Assembly: GCA_946186185.1 (NCBI GenBank)
Contig: CAMHMJ010000007.1
Location: forward strand, 38,266 to 102,265
Source: an uncultured Treponema sp.
GTDB taxonomy: Bacteria; Spirochaetota; Spirochaetia; Treponematales; Treponemataceae
Length of the DNA stretch: 64,000 nucleotides
Reading direction: 5' to 3'
The notes under the pieces were generated by a model. That model worked only from the letters and a program-made list of their open reading frames with translations. It searched no databases and was not told the DNA's origin. Made by a program: the position numbers and the translations under genes. Positions within the stretch are counted from its first letter, which is position 1; each line of letters begins with the position of its first letter. Shown piece by piece: positions 33,025 through 41,422 of this stretch.

Positions 33025-34612
33025 TAAGCTTCTCCGTAAGCAGTTTTTTGTCGATTTTTCCGTTTTTGGTAAGTGGAAATTCCTTTTCAAAAATGAAATC
33101 GGAAGGAACCATGTAGGCAGGAAGAGCCGCCTTAAGAAGGGTTACGATTTCTTTTTTCTCAGTTTCTTTTCCGGTGTAGAAGGCCGTGATTTTGTTGTCA
33201 GCGAAAATGCAGCAGGCTCGGGTAATGTTTTCATGACGGGTAATTGCGTTTTCAATTTCCCCCAGCTCGATTCTGTGTCCCATGTGCTTAATCTGGGTAT
33301 CTTTCCGGCCAATATAATAGTAGTTTCCGTCTTTTCCAAGAGAGGCAAGGTCGCCGGTTCTGTAAATTCGTTCAAAAGTCTGAGGGTTCAAAGGATTCTG
33401 AATGAAGACTTCCTTTGTTTTTTCGCTGTTGTAATAGCCCAGGGCAACGCAGGTTCCGCTTACGCAGACCTCTCCCTCTTTATCAGGCTCCGTAATAAGG
33501 GCATCGTTTTCGTCCAGAAGAAGGATGCGCTCGTTCGGGAAAGCCTTACCCATGGGAATCCCCCTTGTGTATCCGCTTAAATCCGCGTCCTTTGGAATTC
33601 TGAAATAGGTGCAGTTGCAGGTAATTTCAGTCGGTCCGTAAAGATTAATGTATTCAACTTCAGGAAGGAAGCGTTTCCAGATTTCAAGCTGTTTTAAAGG
33701 CATTACTTCCCCGGAAAACATAACTTTTCGTAATTTTGAAGGAACCTTGTAGTCAAAGCCGTTGAGGGTGGAAACGATGCAGAGGGCTGAAACCGCCCAG
33801 ATAAGGGTGGTAATCTGTCGTTCTTCAAGATAGTCAAGAAGCTTTGTAGGGAAGGAGAAAAACATTTTTGGAACCAGGTGAACAGTGGCTCCCGTAAATA
33901 CTCCGGAGAAAATGTCCTTTACGGAAACATCGAAGTCGAAGGGTGCCTGGTTTGCAATATTATCTTCAGAAGTAATTCCGAAAATTTCGGTAAAGACTGA
34001 AATAAAGTCGATTACAGAACGGTGAGAAACCACCACGGCTTTTGGAGTTCCGGTTGAGCCGGAGGTAAAGTTTGCATAAACAGCATCCGTATCTATGATG
34101 GAAGAGCGGCGAGTATCGGAATAAACTTTTTTGAAGCCTGTGCTGTTGGCGCTGCAAGCTGTATTGTTAGTTCCGCTGGCTGTACCGCCGGTTGTAGTGT
34201 CGTCTGAGCATCCTTCCGGCATCGCTTCCGCTTCTAGGTTTTTCAAAAGAAGGGGGGTAACCTTCAGATTCGAAATTTTTTTTTCAAAGCGGTTATCTGC
34301 GATGATGTACTTTACTTCCAGGGTTTCAATCATGGAATTTAAGCGTTCATCCGGGAAGGTTGCGTCAAAATAGGAATAAAAACAGCCGGCGTAAAGGGCT
34401 CCAAAAAAGTATTCCAGAGTTTTTACGCTTTTTTCTATCATTACCGGAACAGCGTGCCCCGGTTCAAAATATTCAGAGATTATAATTGCTTTTTCCTTTG
34501 CTTTTTTTACAAATTCGCTCCAGGTAACGGAGGTGGTAACATCGGCAAAGGCAGTTTTATCAGGGTATTTTCGTGCAGTTTCTTCAAGGTAATCAAGAAT
34601 CGTAAATTTCAT
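32993..34612 (-). CDS. AMP-forming amino-acid:carrier ligase (DltA-like)
   Basis: A 539-residue adenylate-forming enzyme. It has VYANFTSGSTGTPKAVVVSH (P-loop), INLYGPTEITCNCTYF, IYRTGDLASLGKDGNYYYIG, GHRIELGEIENAI and the C-terminal lysine in PLTKNGKIDKKLL. This set matches amino-acid-activating enzymes such as DltA (D-alanine:carrier ligase) and NRPS adenylation domains. A Thr/Ser/Gly/Asn-rich insert (about 137-165) lies in the N-terminal domain and is foreign to the family. Gene order with carrier, MBOAT and DltD-like genes supports a dlt-type pathway. The amino acid is not readable by eye; the nearby PLP decarboxylase hints that it may not be D-alanine. Confidence 0.88.
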   Translation of the reverse strand: MKFTILDYLEETARKYPDKTAFADVTTSVTWSEFVKKAKEKAIIISEYFEPGHAVPVMIEKSVKTLEYFFGALYAGCFYSYFDATFPDERLNSMIETLEVKYIIADNRFEKKISNLKVTPLLLKNLEAEAMPEGCSDDTTTGGTASGTNNTACSANSTGFKKVYSDTRRSSIIDTDAVYANFTSGSTGTPKAVVVSHRSVIDFISVFTEIFGITSEDNIANQAPFDFDVSVKDIFSGVFTGATVHLVPKMFFSFPTKLLDYLEERQITTLIWAVSALCIVSTLNGFDYKVPSKLRKVMFSGEVMPLKQLEIWKRFLPEVEYINLYGPTEITCNCTYFRIPKDADLSGYTRGIPMGKAFPNERILLLDENDALITEPDKEGEVCVSGTCVALGYYNSEKTKEVFIQNPLNPQTFERIYRTGDLASLGKDGNYYYIGRKDTQIKHMGHRIELGEIENAITRHENITRACCIFADNKITAFYTGKETEKKEIVTLLKAALPAYMVPSDFIFEKEFPLTKNGKIDKKLLTEKLNARNQNLCKD

Positions 34613-34622
34613 ACCTTAGATT

Positions 34623-35756
34623 TTAACTTAAACTTGAAAAGATTTCCATATATTGTCTGGCAAGATTTTCCGGATTGTAGTTATTTGTGAGGGTCTGTGA
34701 AATTTCTTCAAGTTTTTCCGGAGAGTCAGGATGCGAAAGCTTTTCCAGAATCAGATCTGCAAGTTCTTTTTCATCCTTTGGATTTTCAACATAGCGTGCA
34801 AGACCCATGGTTGCTTCATATAAAGAAGTTTCCTTTGTGGAAATGACAGGAATTTTACAGATTGCCGCTTCTACCGGAGTTCTTCCAAAGCCTTCGAACA
34901 AAGACGGGGTTACAAAAAGGGCGGCATTTGTTAAAAGCCAGTTTCGCTCTTCGTCGGTTACCCGGAAAAGAAGCTGTACCCGGTCTTTAAGGCTGTTCCG
35001 GGCGATAAAATCCTGCATTTCTTTCCAGACGGCTTCTTCCTTGTAGCCGCCGCAGAAAACCAGCGCTGCGTCAGTTTTATCTTTTATAAGATTGAAGGCC
35101 TTTAAAAGGGTGAGGGGATTCTTTTTTTCGATAAAGGCGTTCAAATCAAGAATGTATTTCTTTCCGGAAAGGGCACTGGTTTCCTTTTTGCTTGAAACAT
35201 CAAATACGATTGAATTGGGAATTTTTTTGATGGAAGAAGCGCGGTCTTCGTCCAGGGTAAAGGTTTTTACGATGTCGTCTTTTGTGTAATTTGAAACTGT
35301 GGAGAGTGCGCAGCTTTTATCCGTTATGAAAGACCAGCCCTCTTTTCCATTGCGGTGAACCGGATAAATGTCGTGAACGGTGCAGAGGGAAGGAAGGGAA
35401 GTCTTTACAAAGGTGTAATCTACGCAGTATGGAAACCAGACTGCGTCAAAGCCTGCGGTTTTACGTTTGAAAATCCCCAGCTTTTTAAGGTATTTGGTTC
35501 CTTTAAATCTTCCCCCGGTAAGCCTGTATGCAAGGGTAAGGGGAAGGCTTCGGAGAACCTGAAGCTTGTACTGGGGAAAACGAGACTTAAAAAACTCTTC
35601 GTGGTTGTAATTTATAAAAAGAGTAAAATTATCAGAAAGTCCTAGGCGGACAAAGGCATCTAAAATGTCTGCAGTAAAAAAAGAAGTTGAAAGAGAAAGC
35701 TTTTTTGCCCGTGCTTCTTCATGTCCAAAAAATGTACAGTCTATTGCGATATGCAT
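34623..35756 (-). CDS. GT4 glycosyltransferase
   Basis: A 377-residue GT4-family glycosyltransferase. I start it at the ATG at 35756, which has GGAG 8 nt upstream and gives MHIAIDCTFFG; a further ATG six codons upstream would overlap that site. Motifs include LCTVHDIYPVHRNGK, FVTPSLFEGFGRTPVEAA and ICKIPVISTKE. It heads the minus-strand operon that continues through the dlt-like genes with a 10-nt gap. The 98 nt upstream contain TATTAT, which could be a -10 element. Sugar specificity is unknown. Confidence 0.88.
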   Translation of the reverse strand: MHIAIDCTFFGHEEARAKKLSLSTSFFTADILDAFVRLGLSDNFTLFINYNHEEFFKSRFPQYKLQVLRSLPLTLAYRLTGGRFKGTKYLKKLGIFKRKTAGFDAVWFPYCVDYTFVKTSLPSLCTVHDIYPVHRNGKEGWSFITDKSCALSTVSNYTKDDIVKTFTLDEDRASSIKKIPNSIVFDVSSKKETSALSGKKYILDLNAFIEKKNPLTLLKAFNLIKDKTDAALVFCGGYKEEAVWKEMQDFIARNSLKDRVQLLFRVTDEERNWLLTNAALFVTPSLFEGFGRTPVEAAICKIPVISTKETSLYEATMGLARYVENPKDEKELADLILEKLSHPDSPEKLEEISQTLTNNYNPENLARQYMEIFSSLS

Positions 35757-35854
35757 TTTAAATTCTCCGTACACTTATAATAGCATAGGGAAAGAAGTTT
35801 TTCCACTGGAGATGTATTTTATTAAAATATTCGTAATTTTTTGCAGTGGATTGT

Positions 35855-36292
35855 TTACATGTAGGTCGCTTCCAGAATTCGTTCGATTGCCTGTTTACAG
35901 TCAAGAGTATGATATGCCGGATAAAGAATTTTCATGGTTTCTGCATTGCATATTTCATTTATTTCCCGGCTGGTTTGTCCCTTTAGAAAGTGCCAGTATC
36001 GGTATATGTAACCAATCCAGAAAATACAATCTATGTCATAGGTCTCTCCGGTTTTTAATTCTGGATTTTCTTCGGTAACATCACACAGAAGGTTTTCTTC
36101 TCCAAGCCACTGAGTACGGTCAAAGGGAAGATCAAAATATGCAGCGGTTTTGCTGTTCATGAAAAAATCAATAAATTCTCTGCTTGAATAATTTTTTTTT
36201 ACTGAAAGAACAAACATCTTTCCCTGAATATTACAAAGCTGTCGTTCAAATTCTGATAGCGTATGAAGCTCTTTATTCTGCAATGAGTTCAT
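35855..36292 (-). CDS. unrecognised small protein, partner of the DUF3990-like gene
   Basis: A 145-residue protein from the ATG at 36292, chosen because GAAGG lies 9 nt upstream; a start 48 nt further upstream would overlap the neighbour more. The overlap with the DUF3990-like gene is 20 nt. It has no signal peptide or membrane segment. C-terminal WIGYIYRYWHFLKGQTSREI and MKILYPAYHTLDCKQAIERI are helical and aromatic-rich. I do not recognise the family with certainty. The tight overlap with an ADP-ribosyltransferase-like gene suggests an antitoxin or specificity partner, which is inference only. Confidence 0.7.
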   Translation of the reverse strand: MNSLQNKELHTLSEFERQLCNIQGKMFVLSVKKNYSSREFIDFFMNSKTAAYFDLPFDRTQWLGEENLLCDVTEENPELKTGETYDIDCIFWIGYIYRYWHFLKGQTSREINEICNAETMKILYPAYHTLDCKQAIERILEATYM

Positions 36293-36902
36293 CAAAGTAT
36301 TTTCCTTCACGTCTGTATTTTTTGCAGATTTCATCCGCAAGTGAGATTCCTGTTTTTCTGTTTTCTTCGCTTTTTATGGAAAGGAATTTTTTTGCCTCTG
36401 TAGAGAGCTTTTCTGTTTTTAAAATTTTTATAGCATCACAGGCTTTTTGGGTAACAGCCACATATTGAATCCCCAGTTTTAATGCAGATAAGCTTTCAAC
36501 CAGTGCAATGTCAGTAATCTGTCCGTCAAAAAATCTGTCTAATACAACGAACATTCTGTCATTTGCAATAAATCCTTTGAATATGTCAATATTATTCTTA
36601 TAAAGTTCATATTTTTTATACAGAGAAGGAGCTATGTTTTCTGTAAGACGACCTCTGTTAAAAGCAACAAAAAGAGCCCAATCAATATCAAGCGGAATTT
36701 CTTTTATGTTCAGGCATTCTGTTTCAAGTTCAAGAGTGTAAAAAGTGGCATCTGGAAAATTACATATAAGCGTTAGCGGCTGTTCTTCTTCCGTTCCCAT
36801 ATAAAATCCCTGTCCAAAATCACAGAAAGAACGACTTACAGGCTTTATGTTTCCATTTATTCCACTCTTAGAACCATGAAAAAGTTTAATTTTTTCCGAC
36901 AT
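36273..36902 (-). CDS. DUF3990-like, putative ADP-ribosyltransferase-fold toxin
   Basis: A 209-residue protein. KLFHGSKSGINGNI followed by CDFGQGFYMGTEEEQ fits the DUF3990 pattern, thought to be an ADP-ribosyltransferase-like fold with His and Tyr of the H-Y-E type. The start is the ATG at 36902; a TTG six codons upstream is less likely. TATAAT ends only 6 nt before this ATG, so a nearly leaderless transcript is possible. The gene and its overlapping partner are AT-rich and lie between two polysaccharide operons, as toxin-antitoxin pairs often do. Toxicity is inferred from family and context. Confidence 0.75.
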   Translation of the reverse strand: MSEKIKLFHGSKSGINGNIKPVSRSFCDFGQGFYMGTEEEQPLTLICNFPDATFYTLELETECLNIKEIPLDIDWALFVAFNRGRLTENIAPSLYKKYELYKNNIDIFKGFIANDRMFVVLDRFFDGQITDIALVESLSALKLGIQYVAVTQKACDAIKILKTEKLSTEAKKFLSIKSEENRKTGISLADEICKKYRREGKYFDELIAE

Positions 36903-36998
36903 GCTTACATTATACAGCAAATTTCAAGAGAATGCCATTGAACTTTGATTATTGCGGAAATTATAGAATGGGTTGTGTTCCAAAAAAATGTCTGCCCC

Positions 36999-38435
36999 TT
37001 ATTTTCTCTTTAACATTCCAAGAATAATAAAGGCAGGTTCATTTTTTAAAAGGATTTCACTTAAAGCAAAAATTATTGAGCCTGTCAATGTTGTTAAAAT
37101 CGTACAAATGAATGGATTCTGAATAATTCCTGATAATTTGTATATCGCGAAGAACATCAGGCAAGTTCCAATAAGAGACTTCAAAATTGAAAGGAAGTTG
37201 TCTTTGCTGCGTATATATTTCCAGGAAGGTACAAGTTTTACGATTGGAAGTGTAGTTTCAACGATTAAAGTTGCAAGTCCGGCGCCGAAAACTCCCCATT
37301 TTGAAATGAAGAAATAGTTTAAGGTCATATTTAAAAATAATGCAATTATCTGTGCATATAAAAGAAATCTTTCTTTTCTCTGTGGCGTTATTATCAGATT
37401 GTTCAAGAAACTGTTTACTGTTTGAGATATAATCATAAGGGTTAAAAGCTGCATTGTGGTTGTGGCAGGTAGATATTTTTCACCGCTGAAAAGAAGAATA
37501 AGAGGCTTGCTTAATACAAAAAGGCCTGCGGCCGCCGGAAATGCGAAAAAACAGGTTATTTTTAAAACTTTGGATACCAGCGCTGTGTATTCATCCTCTT
37601 TGTTCTGTTCCAGAAGGTATGAAGTTCTTGGCAAAAAAGAGCTTACCGTAGAGGTTATAAGTTCAATAACCATTGTATTAATTTTTATTGCAGCGGAATA
37701 AAAACCGACAGAAGCATTGCCTGAAAGAAAACCAAGCATTGTTGTGTCCAGAACACTGTTGATTTTTCCTGCACAGGAAACTCCGAAAAAGGTAAATATC
37801 GGTCTTGCATGTTGTTTTAATTCGATTTTCGATTTTTGATGTATATCAATAAATTTTCTGGCATATATGAAGTTAAATATGTTTGCACCAACATTTGAAA
37901 AAACGCCTATGCCGGCATATATAAGATAGTCATCACTCGTGTGAACTAATGTAAAAAGAAGAATTAAGCTTATAACCTGAAAAAGGGTATGCCGAAGAGT
38001 TATATACCCGAATTCCTCCATTGCGGTGAAGAGCCAGTTTGTTCCCAGCGTGAAAAAAAGAACTTTCGTTGAACAGACAATCAAAAGCAAACGATAATCT
38101 GCAAGTTTATCAACGAATATAAAGCATGCTATAAAAAGAAGATAGGCTGCAGCTGTTGAGATAAAATTGAATAAGAGTATTTCCTTTGTAAACTTGGATA
38201 ATTTCTCTTTATTATCCCTGATTTTTGCCGCTTCTCGTGCAGCGTAAGTATTCACTCCCAGAACTGCAATCATGGAAAAATATTCAATAATTGAGTTTGC
38301 AAAATTTACTTTTCCAATTCCTTCCGGTAAAAGAATTCTGGATGCGTATGGAAATGAGATGATTGGAAATATAATATTCATGAACGACTTAATGAAATTA
38401 AAAATTGCGTTCAATTTTAAGGATTTTTGTTTCAT
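36999..38435 (-). CDS. polysaccharide flippase, Wzx/MOP superfamily
   Basis: A 478-residue polytopic protein with about 12-14 membrane segments. It opens with a typical Wzx start (LKLNAIFNFIKSFMNIIFPI, ISFPYASRILLPEGIGKVNF). Wzx proteins flip undecaprenyl-linked repeat units to the outer leaflet of the inner membrane. AAGG lies 8 nt before the ATG. It ends an AT-rich minus-strand operon with an SDR enzyme and a TarI/IspD-type cytidylyltransferase, so its cargo probably carries the substituent those genes make. No Wzy-like polymerase is visible in the window. Confidence 0.92.
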   Translation of the reverse strand: MKQKSLKLNAIFNFIKSFMNIIFPIISFPYASRILLPEGIGKVNFANSIIEYFSMIAVLGVNTYAAREAAKIRDNKEKLSKFTKEILLFNFISTAAAYLLFIACFIFVDKLADYRLLLIVCSTKVLFFTLGTNWLFTAMEEFGYITLRHTLFQVISLILLFTLVHTSDDYLIYAGIGVFSNVGANIFNFIYARKFIDIHQKSKIELKQHARPIFTFFGVSCAGKINSVLDTTMLGFLSGNASVGFYSAAIKINTMVIELITSTVSSFLPRTSYLLEQNKEDEYTALVSKVLKITCFFAFPAAAGLFVLSKPLILLFSGEKYLPATTTMQLLTLMIISQTVNSFLNNLIITPQRKERFLLYAQIIALFLNMTLNYFFISKWGVFGAGLATLIVETTLPIVKLVPSWKYIRSKDNFLSILKSLIGTCLMFFAIYKLSGIIQNPFICTILTTLTGSIIFALSEILLKNEPAFIILGMLKRK

Positions 38436-38463
38436 TTATATAACCTTATTTTATTTCAAAAAA

Positions 38464-39516
38464 TCATTTAACCTGTTCTTCTCTAAATGAATTAATCATT
38501 CGAGAATAGGCTTCCTTTAATCCTATTTTTGCATCCCAGCCTAGAGTTTTTAATTTTTCTGAAGAAAGATTTAAAATTACGTCTGGTGCAAAATTATTTT
38601 TTTCCTGAATATCAAAAATAACGCTGATTTTATCAGAAGCTATCTCGTGTGAAATCATAAGAGCTGTGTCTTTAATTGTTGAGAATGTATTTTCATTTGC
38701 AACGTTATAGCTGCTTCCATTTTCACCGTATTTAAGAATGGTTAAAATTCCGGAAACTGCATCTGTAGTATAAATTACTGGTCGTTTTGTTGTTCCGGCT
38801 GTTTTCAAGGTAATATCCTTGTCTTCTACAGCACATCTTGCAAACATGGCTGTGACTCTTGTGTCATTATAATCAATTCCTGCTCCAAGGGTTTGCGCAA
38901 GCCGTGCACATTTTACTGGAACATTATATTCACTGGCATAACAAGAACATAGACATTCACAGATTCGTTTTCCTTCAGAATAACTGCTTCTAGGTTGATG
39001 AATATCTATATAGCCCAAATCCTTTTCAGTCACAGATTCCAGATCATGAGCCGTAACTCCATAGACTTCCATACTTGAAAGGTAGACAATACTTCGGCAT
39101 TTTTTTATATGTGCAAGATTCAGAATTGTTTTAGTACCTGAATAAGCAATATCAAGTGTTTCTACAGCTTTTTCAACCATATCCTTTGAAGTTGTAATTG
39201 CTGCTCCATGGATTATGTAATCTATATCGATGTCAATCTTGTTTACATCGAATGATAATAAATCTGCATAAACTGGAGATAAATCATTGCCAATAAAATC
39301 TGAAAAAACTTTTTTGAACTTTTCTTCAGAACGGCATAGTGCGTATATTTTAATGTTCGCTTTATTCACCCGGGAATAGGTAAGAAGAGCCTTTATAATA
39401 AGAGAGCCGATAAGCCCTGTGCTTCCGGTAATAAAAAATGAAGAATTGTTAAACTGTTCAAATAATGTTTTCTGGGATGTGAGTTCTTCTAAATCAAGTT
39501 TTAATTGTTTATTCAT
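38464..39516 (-). CDS. NAD-dependent epimerase/dehydratase family protein (extended SDR)
   Basis: A 350-residue extended SDR protein with SSFFITGSTGLIGSLIIKAL (cofactor site), IIHGAAITTSKDMV, VYLSSMEVYG and the catalytic Tyr-Lys in RSSYSEGKRICECLC. The closest well-known relatives are UDP-glucuronate decarboxylases and CDP- or dTDP-sugar dehydratases, but I cannot assign the reaction. Its start lies 2 nt from the stop of the upstream cytidylyltransferase gene, so the two enzymes probably act on the same nucleotide-linked compound. A reductase step toward a CDP-alditol is one option. Confidence 0.85.
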   Translation of the reverse strand: MNKQLKLDLEELTSQKTLFEQFNNSSFFITGSTGLIGSLIIKALLTYSRVNKANIKIYALCRSEEKFKKVFSDFIGNDLSPVYADLLSFDVNKIDIDIDYIIHGAAITTSKDMVEKAVETLDIAYSGTKTILNLAHIKKCRSIVYLSSMEVYGVTAHDLESVTEKDLGYIDIHQPRSSYSEGKRICECLCSCYASEYNVPVKCARLAQTLGAGIDYNDTRVTAMFARCAVEDKDITLKTAGTTKRPVIYTTDAVSGILTILKYGENGSSYNVANENTFSTIKDTALMISHEIASDKISVIFDIQEKNNFAPDVILNLSSEKLKTLGWDAKIGLKEAYSRMINSFREEQVK

Positions 39517-39518
39517 AA

Positions 39519-40235
39519 CTAAAGTCCAAAAATCTGCTGATTCTCTCTTACTTCATATAATGCTTTAAAAGTATAAAAATCTGCCGGTGTTGTAATTTTG
39601 ATGTTATCAACATTTCCTGGTACTGTGTAGAGTGTATGACCATACTCTTTCATAAGAGAAGCTGAATCTATCATATTCAGATTTCCATCGTTAATTGCCT
39701 TTGTATGAGTTTCAAGTAATTCACCTAAATAAAAACATTGTGGAGCACGAGCCAGTTGACATTTACTTCTGTCTGTGATGGAAGTAATTTTGTTATTTTC
39801 AGTTGTAATAATTGTTTCTGTTGCAGGAACAACTGTTATTGCAGAACCATTGTCTCTAACACTTTTTATACAAGCTGAAATTACGTCTTCATTAATGAAT
39901 GGGCGTACACCATCGTGAACAAGAATAATTGATTTTTCATCTGCATATTCCTTTGTTACACACAAACCCTTGTAAATGGATTCTTGACCAGTTTTTCCAC
40001 CAGAGACAACAGCTTTTACTTTTGAAATATCGAATTTTTTAAGAAGCTTATTTAAGTACGGAATCCATTCTTCAATGCAAACTATTGTAATCGCATCTAT
40101 TTCCGGATGATTCTGAAAATTTTCTAGAGTATGAATTATGAGTTCTTTTCCAAAAAACTGTAAAAACTGCTTCGGACGGGCTTTACTATTCATTCTGGTT
40201 CCAGATCCGCCAGCAAAAATAAGTGCTATATTCAT
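39519..40235 (-). CDS. TarI/IspD-family cytidylyltransferase
   Basis: A 238-residue cytidylyltransferase. ALIFAGGSGTRMNSKARPKQ is the nucleotide-binding loop, LVHDGVRPFINEDV carries the metal Asp, and VDNIKITTPADFYTF is the C-terminal signature. TarI (ribitol-5-phosphate) and IspD (MEP pathway) share this family; the PKQFLQF...IIHTLENFQ start is more TarI-like. Location inside a flippase/LicD region argues for CDP-alditol synthesis and not isoprenoid synthesis. GAGGG lies 4-5 nt before the ATG. A second paralogue is encoded 1.2 kb away on the other strand. Confidence 0.85.
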   Translation of the reverse strand: MNIALIFAGGSGTRMNSKARPKQFLQFFGKELIIHTLENFQNHPEIDAITIVCIEEWIPYLNKLLKKFDISKVKAVVSGGKTGQESIYKGLCVTKEYADEKSIILVHDGVRPFINEDVISACIKSVRDNGSAITVVPATETIITTENNKITSITDRSKCQLARAPQCFYLGELLETHTKAINDGNLNMIDSASLMKEYGHTLYTVPGNVDNIKITTPADFYTFKALYEVRENQQIFGL

Positions 40236-40275
40236 TCTTCCCTCGAATTCAAAATATCAGATAACTGTTTGTTAT

Positions 40276-40304
40276 TTGCAATGCATGTAAAAAGTATATA
40301 TAAT
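40276..40304 (+). promoter_or_regulatory. sigma-70-type promoter for the PLP enzyme/cytidylyltransferase/rpiB operon
   Basis: TTGCAA (40276-40281), a 17-bp spacer and TATAAT (40299-40304) make a strong vegetative promoter 37 nt before the ATG at 40341. It lies downstream of an earlier in-frame ATG (40269), which rules that ATG out as the main start. Confidence 0.75.
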
Positions 40305-40340
40305 TTACGGGTATTATATTATGCAAGAAGGGAATATGCA

Positions 40341-41396
40341 ATGCACTATGTTGATCCTGTAATAAAAGATTTTTTGAGAACCAACCAGCCAGAAGACAGA
40401 GGCTCATATATACGTCTTGACCAGAACGAAAATCCTGATGGCCTTCCTAAATGGCTTTTTAAAAAAGCTATGAAAAAAATTACACCTCAGTATTTATCAC
40501 TTTATCCTGAGGAAATCAGATTCACCACAAAATACGCAAAACTCCTTGGTCTCGAATATGAAAATGTAACTTTAACAGATGGGTCTGTTGTTGCAATGGG
40601 CTATGTTATAAAAGTATTCGGAGAACCTGGAAAAACTCTTCTTTGTGTAACGCCGACCTTTGGAATGTATAAGGTTTATGCGGATATGTCTCAGATGAAT
40701 ACAGAGATGATTCATTATGAACCTGATTATACCTTCAATATTGATAAACTTGTTGAAAGAATTGATGAGAAAACAGGAATTGTTTCCCTTGTAAATCCAA
40801 GTATGCCGATTGGAAATGCCTATTCTGATGAAGAAATCAGAAAGGTTGTAGAAAAAGCAAAAAGCGTTAATGCTCTGGTTATCATCGATGAAGCATATCA
40901 TTATTTTTATGATAAACATTCACTTGAGCTTTTAAAGCAGTATGACAATGTTGTTATTTTGCGTACTTTTTCAAAAATGCTATCAATGCCTGGTTTAAGA
41001 ATGGGTGTTGTAATTTCTACAAAAGAAAATGTGCAGTATATAAAAAATTACAAGCCTCATTATACGGTTAATAATGTGGCACTTGCTTTTGGGGAAACAA
41101 TTGTAGATAACTTTGACAGGGTTATTACAGAATTAAAGGCTACTTTCAATGGTGGAAAAGAATACCTTCTGAAGGCTTTGGATGATGCAAAATACTCTTA
41201 TATTCCTACCCACGGCTGTTTTATTTGTATTACTCCAAAGCATAAGACAGCGGAGCAGATTACGGCAGAATTAAAGGAACGGAATATTTTAATTTTCTGC
41301 GGAAAGGGTGACAGCGCAGGATTCCTTCGCGTTACAATCTGGGATAAAAAATATATGAAAATTTTTATGGATGCCCTTCTGGACATTGATAAATAA
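40341..41396 (+). CDS. PLP-dependent aminotransferase/decarboxylase, HisC-CobD-like
   Basis: A 351-residue fold-type I PLP enzyme. The start at 40341 (MHYVDPVIKDFL) has AGAAGG about 10 nt upstream and follows the promoter. Motifs are IRLDQNENPDGLP, VSLVNPSMPIGNAY, VIIDEAYHYFYDK, the Schiff-base Lys in ILRTFSKMLSMPGLRMGV, and the carboxylate or phosphate-binding Arg in FLRVTIW. It resembles histidinol-phosphate aminotransferase and CobD. It is followed after 26 nt by a cytidylyltransferase gene, repeating as separate genes the pairing that is fused at 17.9-19.7 kb. The product is thus likely an amino-alcohol phosphate or amino sugar acid feeding a CDP derivative; the substrate is not known. 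Confidence 0.87.
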   Translation: MHYVDPVIKDFLRTNQPEDRGSYIRLDQNENPDGLPKWLFKKAMKKITPQYLSLYPEEIRFTTKYAKLLGLEYENVTLTDGSVVAMGYVIKVFGEPGKTLLCVTPTFGMYKVYADMSQMNTEMIHYEPDYTFNIDKLVERIDEKTGIVSLVNPSMPIGNAYSDEEIRKVVEKAKSVNALVIIDEAYHYFYDKHSLELLKQYDNVVILRTFSKMLSMPGLRMGVVISTKENVQYIKNYKPHYTVNNVALAFGETIVDNFDRVITELKATFNGGKEYLLKALDDAKYSYIPTHGCFICITPKHKTAEQITAELKERNILIFCGKGDSAGFLRVTIWDKKYMKIFMDALLDIDK

Positions 41397-41422
41397 TTGA
41401 TATACTGGAGGCAGTTTATTTT

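Noticed and set aside
34141..34200. Phase-variable repeat tract in the ligase gene
   Set aside because: The sequence is rich in Thr/Ala/Asn codons but has no clean short tandem units that would slip and shift the frame.
40269..40340. In-frame upstream start (ATG at 40269) of the HisC/CobD-like gene
   Set aside because: It lies 5' of a clear TTGCAA-17-TATAAT promoter and has no ribosome site; the ATG at 40341 has AGAAGG and matches the family start.
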